Source: Gigantopelta aegis
Taxonomy: Eukaryota > Mollusca > Gastropoda > Neomphalida > Peltospiridae
Length of the DNA stretch: 64,000 nucleotides
NCBI RefSeq assembly: GCF_016097555.1
Contig: NC_054709.1
Coordinates: 34,768,241-34,832,240, forward strand
Direction of reading: 5' to 3'
Shown: positions 36,801 to 48,800 of the stretch, piece after piece
How the letters are laid out: every line of letters begins with the position of its first letter
Position numbering within the stretch: position 1 is the first letter of the stretch
Notes under the pieces: generated by a model
The model's input: only the letters and a program-made list of their open reading frames with translations
Told to the model about the DNA's origin: nothing
Databases searched by the model: none
Translations under genes and position numbers: made by a program

Positions 36801-39800
36801 TTTTTCCACTAGTAGCAAGGGATCTTTTACGTGCACCATCCCACAGACAGGATAGCACATGCCACAGCCATTGATATACCAGTCGTGGTGCACTGGCTGA
36901 TACGAGAAATAGCCCATTGATATACCGGTTGTGGTGCACTGGCTGGTACGAGAAATAGCCCACTGATATACCGGTCGTGGTGCACTGGCTGGTACGAGAA
37001 ATAGCCCATTGATATACCGGTCGTGGTGCACTGGCTGGTACGAGAAACAGCCCATTGATATACCGGTCGTGGTGCACTGGCTGGTACGAGAAATAGCCCA
37101 TTGATATACCGGTCGTGGTGCACTGGCTGGTACGAGAAATAGCCCACTGATATACCGGTCGTGGTGCACTGGCTGGTACGAGAAATAGCCCACTGATATA
37201 CCGGTCGTGGTGCACTGGCTGGTACGAGAAATAGCCCACTGATATACCGGTCGTGGTGCACTGGCTGGTACGAGAAATAGCCCACTGATATACCGGTCGT
37301 GGTGCACTGGCTGGTACGAGAAATAGCCCACTGATATACCGGTCGTGGTGCACTGGCTGGTACGAGAAATAGCCCAATGGGTCCACTGATGGGAATTGAT
37401 CCTAAACACTGACAAAGATTTGTTTTTTTAAAGAAGAGAAATGTAGCCAGGGTCAGATATAAAGTTTGTTTTCTTTAACGACACCACTAGAGCACATTGA
37501 TCAGTTAATCATTGGCTATTGGATGTCAAACATTTAATAATTTAGACAGTGTTCAGTGAAAATTCATTGCATCTTTTTACGCACTTTCCCAAAGATCATG
37601 TAAAATGTAATCATGTTGTACCACACAGAGAGCATTTTGTTTTCAAAATTGTAATGAGCAAACATTATCAATAAGTTGAAAATGAACTATCAACTACTAT
37701 TTAATGGTTAAGAATTGTGTAATGATCTTTTAACCTTTGCACAGTGAAACTGTGTTCCTTGCTCAGATTACATGGCGACTACTGTAAATCAGGAAATGTT
37801 AGCGAATTTAGCGAGGTCTTACAAGACGTTAGTATTTCATGACGCTAAATTTAAAGAGACCTACAACAGACTTGTGAAAATGTTGAAAATTAAGGACGGC
37901 CCCTTAGTCAGCATGCACATTACTGCAATGTTCTATTAAATTCAAGATGTCTGTAAGCTGCGTAACATCAAAAACATTATTTCAGCTGATCCTACAACTT
38001 TTTTTTTAGTTTCTGATATGATGACCGTGCTAAAGTTCTATGTCGCTAATATGTCACTTAATTGGATTTCGCTAAATTTTAAGACTGCTAATATTTTATA
38101 ATTCTAGATACAGCAAAACATGGATTAAATATTCATAAAACAAAATAAACAATAAACATGATAAGCTTAGCCATTCTGGATCAGAGAACAGGTCATAAGC
38201 TGGACCAAGGAAATATTTTATGTAACGACGCACTCAACACATTTTATTTACGGTTATATGGCATCAGACATATGGTTAAGTACCACACAGATATAGAGGA
38301 AACCCGCTGTCGCCACCTCATGGGCTTTCAATTAGCAGCAAGAGATCTCTTATATGCACCATTCCAGACAGGATAGTACATTCCACAGCCTTTGATATAC
38401 CAGTCATGGTGCACTGGCTGGAATGAGAAATAGCCCAATGGTCCCACCGACAGGGATCGATCCTAAACCGACTGCTTTACCACTGGGCCATGTCCCGCTC
38501 CTAAGCTGGACCAGAAACATTAGTAGTAGTTAAAAACACAATAAGGCTTTTGATGTACTAGTCGTGGGCCACTGGTTGGAACGAGAAAACCCCCACAAAA
38601 AGCACATACTGCCACAAAAAGCACATACTGCCACAAAAAGCACATACTGCCATAAAAATACAGATGTATATGCAAGAAAAACTCTTACCAGCAAATGGAA
38701 TAAGGTCTAGGCTGTAATCTTGGTAGATGTTCTGCAAAATAAAGAAAGGAAGCTAAATACTGTTAGGAAAAGAGGAAAGTTGCCGGAAAACAGCACGAAA
38801 ACAGAGTTAACTGGTGGTGTACATCAGACCTTGCTTTTTAAGGTGCGCGGGTGCAATCGTGCTCGTACAGCGCATGTAATTTCAATCTGACGAGTTGGAA
38901 AAACAGCGCACGTTATACTCAACAAATGGCGGAAGTAAAATAGATGGGTATATTTGTTTCCTCTGTTTACAAAAATGAAGTTTTCATAGCTCATTTAGCT
39001 GATAGGAAGGTCCTTTTATTAAAACAATAAAAATTAAAAACATGACAGTGGCTTCCATTCAGTCGTCAAACTGGTATTTCTCTTTGTTGAACAAATCGGG
39101 AAATACTGGTTTAATAGACAATTTTGTAGACATACCAGTCAAAATCCAATCGGACCTACACTGCCTATTTTATTGATTGATTTTTCACTCGCCTTAGCAT
39201 ATCGAGGTGTGCGATTTTCCACTCGCCTATAATTTTCAAAAACCAAGGACTGTGTACATGGTAAAAAGGAACAGACAATTATTAACTATAGTTTGAGAAA
39301 TGGTAATAAAACAGTGACTAACCTAGAACAGAGTCAATCGGCGGCATACACGACGGAAAGGCACTGAGAATATCAAGGAGAGATAATCCTGCTTGTCGGA
39401 TATATGTCCCATAATCCTCTGCTCCCTGTCTGCTACAGAGCTCCTGCAAACGGCGCTTTTCAATGCCATCCGATATGAAATCAACCAGACATCGCAGTAA
39501 TGCCTTTTTAAAGAATAATAAAGTCATATGTTATTACCAATATATACTGTACATGCTAAAAAAAAAAGAGAAATGTTTTATTTAACGACGCACTCAACAC
39601 ATTTTACAGTAATATGGTGTCAAACGTATGGTTAAGGACCACACATATATTGAGAGAGGTAACCCGCTGTCGCCACTTCATGACCTACTCTTTTCAATTA
39701 GCAGCAAGGGATATTTTATATGCACCATCCCACAGACAGGGTAGTACATACCACAGTCTTTGATAAACCAGTCGTGGAGCACTGGCTGGAACGAGAAATA

Positions 39801-42800
39801 GCCGAATGGGCCCACCAATGGGGATCGATCCCAAACTGACCGCGCATCAAGCGAGCGTTGTACCACTGGGCTACATCCCGCCCCTGCTAAAAAAAAAAAA
39901 AAAAAAAGACTTGTGTGGAAAAGTCTCGTCAAAGATCTACCATAACTGAATAAAATCATCACCAACACTTCAAATGTTTAATGCATGAATAAATGAATGG
40001 ATGTGTTTTCACGACATATTTTAAACCTCAGCTATTTGGTATTTAACATAAGGCTATTTGCATACTTGGTCAATACACAAACAATGACAAATAAAAAAAA
40101 AAAAAAAGAAAGAAAGAAATAGAAAAGCAGAATTGTTTTTTTAATGATGCACTCAATTCATTTTAGTTAGTTATATGGTGGTCGACAGACAAAAACAGAA
40201 AACTCGCTTTCACCGCATAACGCTACTCAAAATAGCAGCACGGCCCTTTTATATACATTTAGGAGATAACCATGTCTATTTGATCCCACAAATGTAATTT
40301 TTGACCGAAGGCTTATAGTCCGTTTTATTTTTATTATCACCTTAAATTATTTCCTTGCAGAGGGGCCTAGATGTAGCTCAGTTGGTTGAGTGCTCGCCTC
40401 AGATGCTTGTGTCGCAGGATCAAGCCTTCTCGGTGGATCTATTCAACATACTGGGTTTTTTCTTGTTCCAATGAGTGCACAACTGGTCAAAGGCTGTGGT
40501 ATGTAGTACCCTGCACCACGACTGGTATATCAAAGGCTGTGGTATGTAGTACCCTGCACCAAGACTGGTATATCAAAGGCTGTGGTATGTAGTACCCTGC
40601 ACCACGACTGGTATATCAAAGGCTGTGGTATGTAGTACCCTGCACCATGACTGGTATATCAAAGGCTGTGGTATGTAGTACCCTGCACCATGACTGGTAT
40701 ATCAAAGGCTGTGGTATGTAGTACCCTGCACCACGACTGGTATATCAAAGGCTGTGGTATGTAGTACCCTGCACCACAACTGGTATATCAAAGGCTGTGG
40801 TATGTAGTACCCTGCACCACGACTGGTATATCAAAGGCTGTGGTTTGTGCTTTCCTGTCTGAGGGAAAGTGACACTACATTTTATTTTTATTATGACCCT
40901 AAATTATTTCCTTGCCAAGATTTAGCTCAGTTGGTTGAGTGCTCGCCAGAGGTGCTGCCATCACAGGAACAAACCTCTTCGGTGGATCCATTCAATTTCA
41001 ACTGCTTTGGGGGGTTTTCTTGTTCCAACCAGAGCACTACAACTGGTCAAAGTGCATATAAAAGATCCCTTGCTGCTAATGGAAAAATGTAGAGGGTTTA
41101 CTCCGATAACTGATCAGCTGATGATTAATTAATCAATGTGCTCTAGTGGTGTCGTAAAACAAAACAAACTTTTATTTCCTTGCTTTAAACCTTGACAGGT
41201 GCTTACTGACAGAATTCAACCCATAACAAACTTCTTACCTTTTTGGGTGGGTCTCTGATATCTACACAGGTTTGCAGTAAATGTTGTAGAGTTGTTCGCT
41301 GTGGGAAATACGGAGGTACTGCTGCATTCCGTTTCTTCGTGTTCGGTAAAACATCAAAGAGAACAGGTACCTGAGCTTTCTCTTTCAATCCCAGCCTACA
41401 ATGTACACAGAACGTAACAAATATAAAGTATTAGGAATGAAGGAAATGTTTTATTTAACGACACACTCTAACACATTTTAGTTACGGTTATATGGTGTCA
41501 AGATATATGGTTAAGGACGACACAAATATTGAGAAAGGAAAGAAATGTTTTATTTAATGACACACTCTAACACATTTTATTTACGGTTATATGGCGTCAA
41601 ACATATGGTTAAAGACCACACAGATATTAAGAGAAGAAAGGCGCTATCGCCACTTCATGGGCTACTCTTTTCGATTAGCAGCAAGTGATATTTTATATGC
41701 ACCATCCCACAGACAGCATAGTACATACCACAGCCTTTGTTACACCAGTTGTTGAGCACTGGCTGGAACAAGAAATAGCCCAACTGGCCCATCGATGGGG
41801 ATCGATCCCACACCGACCACGCATCGAGCTATAACAAGTACAAAACTTATCGAGCGGACACTGTACCACTGGGCTATGTCCCGTCTCTGTTCGAATGAAA
41901 GGTCAACTGGACAAGAGCTCCAACGGGGTGCTGTTAAATCCACAGGTAATAGTAATTAACCAGTGGAACTAATTTTAATTAGATTGTTACCTGTCTAGCA
42001 GCCGTTCAACTTCTGAAAGTGGGTTCGGGCAAATCACAGAAATAGCATCACCTGCTTCACATTTCATATTGGATTCCTGAAAAAAAAAAAAAATTTAATT
42101 TTTAATTATTATTTTTAAATACTTTCTATTTGCTGCATTATAAAAAGAAAATCAACTATAGTCTGTCCCATCTTTCTACAAATTTTTTTTTAAAAATAAT
42201 TTCAGTTTGGTTTGACGTAAGGTATGAACAAAAGCAAAAGTATTTTAGAAATAACAAAAAAATACTATTTTTGTGTGCACTTTAGAAACAAATCTGCTCA
42301 GAAATAAATTACTTGTATTATTTTCCACATGGTTCAACATAACCGAGTTAATAATAATCATACAAAGCACATGTGTAATAAAAAAAAGTGTGATGACGTA
42401 ATTTTGGGAAGCGACGTCATAACATGACATTGTTTCTCCAGTCCTAGCTCAGACTGTGTATTTGAAATATGACGGCATTTCGTCGTCAACTTCTAGTTGT
42501 TGCTGAAACATTTTCAGTTGGGTCTTGCTATTCATAAAGAAAACAACAATAATAATATGGATAATAAAGAAATTATTACACTCACGTGTGAGTCGTACTG
42601 ATTTTACAAAACTCGTGTCAGGATTCACGTATATAATCAGGGGTTTAAAAATCCCATCGCTCGACGCCCGTGTCAAGTAGAATTTTCATGCCGGGCAAGT
42701 ATTTATGTTAACTGCATATGCCTGATGACAAGTGAATCATGTAACACCTAAAACCTTTTTAAAAAAATTTATTACAAATCTCGGTAAAACCTTTGGAAAG

Positions 42801-45800
42801 AGTTCCCATCGTGCGAGCATTTACATAGCTCTAAGGAGAACTAACCCTAACCCTAAATGCTGGAACGATCGGAACTCTTGCCAATGTGTTGACACACCAA
42901 AATGGAAAACAATGTGTTGAAAAGTTTGATAACAACTTTAGAGTTATTCCCCTTTTACTATCTACTAAGATCGGTAATTTCCGCCACTGAACGTTCGACT
43001 GAATTCATACAAGTAATCGGTTCGATGATCTTCAAGCTTAGAAATAACATCCAATATGCTTTACAGCTTATATACATGCCTTGTGTGTGCAATCATAATG
43101 TTTAATCATTGCAAACAAGGTACATGAGGTGGGATACAGTTTAAAATTGTCATATTCAAATTAAATTAGACGTTAACGTGGTTCCAGAATCTGCTGTTTG
43201 CAAATGAATGGGGGCGTAAAGCAAGTTTATTATTTCAGAGTTCACTTGAATAGAGCATACATATTATGAACTGTATTCTTATAAAAGTTGCAAGACATTT
43301 TAGTTTAGATATAATAAACCTTGTAGCAGAACATACTAATGTTATTTTCATTACTTTACAAATGTAAATCTACGTTTGTGTAAACTGAACGGGTAAGGTG
43401 AAGTTATATTTCATTAGCCCTACGTCATAATCGTTATGGTGTGATGCCCTCTAAGCATACATGAATATATTCTCTTTTTTTCTGTTTTATTAATAGTTTT
43501 TAACAAATAAATTATGCTCAATAAGTTAAAAACACAAGGCTGCAATCGATGTACACCTCCCCCCCCTTCCCCGGCTGTTGTTTACCAAGCCTACATTTTT
43601 TAAAGGGACATTCCTGAGTTTGCTGCAATTTTTAAGATGTTATCGACTAACAGAGACTTTTTGACGACTGTAATTACTTATAAAATATATTTTTCTGCAT
43701 AAAATATTAGTGGCCGTATATTAAACGTTTTTTTTATCGTTCTAGTATTTGTACTAGGTTAAATTTCATTTTATTTCCTAAAAAGGATTTTTTCGTACGT
43801 ATGAAATTATTTGAAGACAAAATCCTGTCTGGGCTTGTTACAAATATTAAGACGACCAGAAACACATTGAATATACAGACACTGATATTCTAAACAAGAA
43901 AATATATTTAATGTGTAAGTTTAATCGTAGAAATATTTTATTTTAAATATCTTACAATGCAGCAAACTCGGGAATGTCCCTTTAAAAACATTTGCAAAGT
44001 AACAGAGCTCATGTTTACTTTGAGCCCAGCCACGACTGTTTGCGACAGACTTTTCTCAGCTATTAACAGGGTAAAAACACCCCAGAGAAGTGTTTTGGGG
44101 CAAAGAATGTTAAATAATATACACACAATAATGACACACGGGCCAAAATCCCTAAACATTTTTTAACCAATGCCAGCCATAAAAGAATGGCTTACGAGTG
44201 GAAAGGGAGTTCACAACATCCACGGCCATACAAGTGGTCAATAAGGCATACATAGACACAGTAATTATATTTAGATGAACAAGTGGTTACTACCAAACAA
44301 ATAACAAAGTTTAAATCAACAAATGGACACTATTTAAAAAATAAAGTTTAAATAAACAAATAGAGAAGACAGTTGATACTACTGGACAGACATATACATT
44401 TAGTACTTCCTAGGTAAGTGTTGTAATCTATTGGCAAAATTCTTTATTTGTGCAATTAAACCAATTAGTTTCAAGATTATTACACTATTAAGCACTGTAT
44501 TAAATTAAATAGGAGTAACACAATTGGTTACCTTAAGAAGTATGGGCAAGTAGAAAAATACATGGGGCAAGTGAATATCTGATTGGCACTTGCCCTGTGG
44601 CAAGTAATTTTTGAACCCCTGTATAATACAAATGCAATACAAAAATCCTGACACTCATTTCGTAAAATCAGTACGACAACTAAGCTCGTATAATCATAGT
44701 ATTAAAAAAGCATTCCCTGCAGGAAGCACTATAGGATCGATGATCTCGTATGACAAAATTGTGCTAGGACCGTTAATCTTGTATGCACCACAATGTCTAG
44801 CATTCATAAACCTGAAGTTATATTACACAATTTTAGAGCTCTGTGGTGAACATTCGTTTTCATCTCTGTCACTTAATACTTACCTTCAGATTCAGTGTCA
44901 ACAGCAAGGTTTTCTTCACTGCATCCTGTGTGGTCAGACGTTTTGCTGATGTCACAGTTGCTATGGTAACATTGCTGGCAGCTGAAGGGAATGGGCAGCC
45001 ATTCTGAAGAGTCACATTTAAATCCTGAAGGAGATTAAACATCAATATAATACATGATGCCCAGGACAGTGTGCTTGAACCATAGCTACATTCAAGCACA
45101 CATAAATGAACGAATGAAAGCTGAACGGAGCCTCATTGAGATGCAAGAAATAAATTATTAATTAACGTAAGCAATGAATCAATCAGAATAAAAAGAAAGA
45201 CAAATGTTTTATTTAACGACGCACTCAACACATTTTATTTACGGTTATGTGGCATCAGACATATGGTTAAGGACCACACAGATATTGAGAGAGGAAACCC
45301 GCTGTCGCCACTTCATGAGCTACTCTTTTCAATTAGCAGCAAGGGATCTTTAATATGCACCATCCTATAGACAGGGTAGTACATGCAACAGCCTTTGATA
45401 TACCAGTCATGATGCACTGTCTGGAACAGGAAATAGCTCAATGGGCAAACCGACGGGGATGGGTGGATGGGTGGGTGGGTGGATGGATGGGTGGGTGGAT
45501 GGGTGGGGGTGGGTGGATGAATGGGTGGATGGATGGATGGGTGGGTGGATGGATGGATGAATGGATGGATGGATGGATGGATGGATGGATGGGTGGATGG
45601 ATGGATGGGTGTATGGATGGATGAATGGGTGGATGGATGGGTGGATGGATGAATGGGTGGATGGATGGATGGGTGGATGGATGGGTGGGTGGATGAATGG
45701 GTGGATGGATGAATGGATGGGTGGGTGGGTGGATGGGTGGATGGGTTGGTGGGTGGATGGATGGGTGGATGGATGGATGGATGGATGAACAAATGAAAAA

Positions 45801-48800
45801 ATAATTGTACCAATGATTCTTCAGGCTGGAAGACCAGGGACAAGAACTTTGGCGGTAGGAACGGTAGAGTTAGAGAACTCTCACACAAAGGAGGCAAGGA
45901 ATGTGTTAAGCTTCGGGCTTGCAAGTCTGTCTCATTGCCAGGCAACGACGCATCTGTATTAGTCGTCTCTCTCTTGCTTTCAGATAACCCCGCTCCAGAA
46001 CTAGAAACGTCTATCGTCACAAAAGAATCATTTTCCACCGATGTTCTTGTTGAACTGGAGTCGAGAACATTATCATTCACACGATTATCAACCGAAATGG
46101 TTGTTACGACTTTATCACTCATACGACTATCAACCGAACTGGTTGTTACGACTGTATCACCCGAACTGGTTGTTACAACTTTATCACTCAGATGATTATC
46201 AACCGAACTGGTTGTTACAACTTTATCACTCAGATGATTATCAACCGAACTGGTTGTTACAACTTGATCACTCATACAACTATCAATTGAACTAGTTGTT
46301 ACGACGGTAGTAGTCAATGATGAATCTGCCTCGTGCGTTTCCATAACAACATCACAATTTGGTGAAAGTCTGATAGACGAGCTGTCTACAGAGACGTATG
46401 ATAAAACTACACTGCTGCCGGAATTGTTAAAATCCTCAATGGTGTTGTTTGTTTCACATTTGCCAAGGAACGATTTTATTGCTGGGAAAAGTCCATCCAT
46501 CCATGGTTCCACAACTACCTCCAATCTAGAGAAGAAAATAAAATACATTTTAGGCAACAATTCTCTTTATATCACAGCAAAAGTACAGAAAATACTACTT
46601 ATTTTCATTATATAATTTTTGCAAAATGAGTGAAATTCCCACAGTATCTGTGCAAACAAAAGTGATGTCAGATTCCATGAAAACTTCAGGAGTTACGTAA
46701 AAATGATATCTAGTAAAAATAATGTGGTATTTTATTTATTACCCACTATAAAATTATTTCATTTATTACCCACCATATAATGTTAACTCTGACAATTGAT
46801 ACCAACATAATGAGACATGTGAATGCACAGAGCAAGCCAAGGGAAGATGACATCACATATCGAAATCATTTAGTAACTAATATGTTCCTGGCGTAGGGAT
46901 CTTATATACACCATCCCACAGATAGGATAGCACATATCATGGCCTTTGATACACCAGTCATGGTGCACTGGTTGGAACGAGAAATAGCTCAATGGGCCCA
47001 CTGACAGGGTTCGATCCCAGACAGACCGTTCATCGAGCAAGCGCTTTACCACTGGGCTATGACCCGCACTCTTAGAGAGGAAACCCACTACATGTTCCAT
47101 AAGTAGCATGGGATCTTTTATATGCACCATCCCATAGCCTTTGATATACCAGTCGTGGTGCACTGGCTGGAACAAGAAATTGCCCAATGGACCCACCGAC
47201 GCGGATCAATACCGTGCATCAAACGAATGTTTTACTACTGGGCCACATCTAGCCCTATTACTCAACAAATGACATGTGACATACCCCACCCCATCATCCG
47301 CAAAACCACTTGTGTAGAACGGTTTGGCACCAAGTTCTGTCAAACGCTTCTCCAGAGATTTGGCACAGTTGCAGAAGTTGGTATAATTAGAATCACCTAG
47401 ACCTGTTAGAACAGAAATATAAAAATGTAAAAAGAATCAACAAAGAAAGGAAAGGAATAATCCCCCCCCCCCCCCCCCCCCCCCCCCAGGCCTTGGAAAA
47501 TTGCGAGAACGCTCATTTTATCTGCGCCCAGGGCTTCTAGATTATGGTAGCCCCACTCCCATGGCTAGTGATATTTAGTGTTGGGCTAGTAAATAACTAC
47601 TACAACTAGCCTAACGGCTAGTGGATAAAAAAAACCCTTGTCAAATGCTGCAGTTACATATTTTGTAAATATGCATATCCTGCCCCCTCTTTCCACCCCC
47701 AATGTAAGGATTTTTAAGCTCTACATCCCTTTTTAGGTGACATCTGATCGTTACTGTTAGTAAAAATTTATTTATTTAAAGTAGGGCTAGTGAATTTTTA
47801 ATCATGGCTAGTACATTTTTAAAATCACTGATCCCATGGCTAGTGGATTTCTATAAAATTCTAGAAAGCCCTGTAGACTGCGCAAATCTCAATTTTGTGC
47901 AACCAATTTTTAATTTGCGCAAAATTTCTAGCACCATTTACATGGATATAGGCGGTTATGCAAAAAGGAAATGGGTGACATGGATTTATTTCTGGGCATC
48001 ACATAAATGGGTGACGCATATTTTCAGTTATCAGATGCCTCAACGTTTTCATGTCTGGGTATCACATATATGGGTCACGCATATTTTCAGTTATCAGATA
48101 CCTCAACGTTTTCATGTCTGTACTGAAATGAAGGAAATGTTTTATTTAACAACGCACTCAACACATTTTATTTTCGGTTATATGGCATTGGATATATGGT
48201 TAAGGACCACACAGATATGGAGAGAAAAAACCTGCCGTCGCCACTTCATGGGCTACTCTTTTCGATTAGTAACAAGGGATCTTTTATATGCACCATCCCC
48301 CAGGCAGGATAGTACATACCAAGATCCTAAACCGACCACACATAAAGCGAGCGCTTTACCACTGGGCTACGTCCCGCCCCTTACTGGAACTGACGTCCAA
48401 CCAAGTTGGGTAAGTCAATTTTCAATCCCTGACTGGATTTTATAGTAATAATAATGAGAGCATAAATGTGCCATAATCTATGTAGGTTATCAGGACTTTA
48501 TTCTGTGGTATCCTTTACATATTCATACTCATTGTTTATTTGGATGCAGGCCTGCATTACTGCCAAATCTTTTTTGAATAAATAGCACACATCAAAGTTG
48601 GGATTTTTTTTTTTAAGGATTCCGCCTTAGGCCCAAAACATACGAGGTCTGGGTCTGGCGAGTGTGGTACCAGTCGAAAATGAAACACACTGAATCGAAT
48701 GTGAAAACACACACACTGCGTCTGTGTTGGCACAAACTACAGATCTGACAACAGACAACATTGAACATGCGCTGTATTTTCACACTTCCAGACTTACTCA

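Noticed and set aside
36780..37415. Three overlapping minus-strand ORFs of 150-210 codons
   Set aside because: Pure 46-bp SINE repeat; 46 is not a multiple of three, so all frames read the same array in rotation.
42844..42862. Telomere-like CTAACCCTAACCCTAA
   Set aside because: Only two and a half units inside the hAT remnant; too short for a telomeric or interstitial telomere array.
45313..45810. His/Pro/Ser-rich extension of MTRR exon 4
   Set aside because: The exon ends at a GT donor (45810/45811) that joins exon 5 in frame. The extension is read-through into intronic GGAT/GGGT minisatellite and a SINE.
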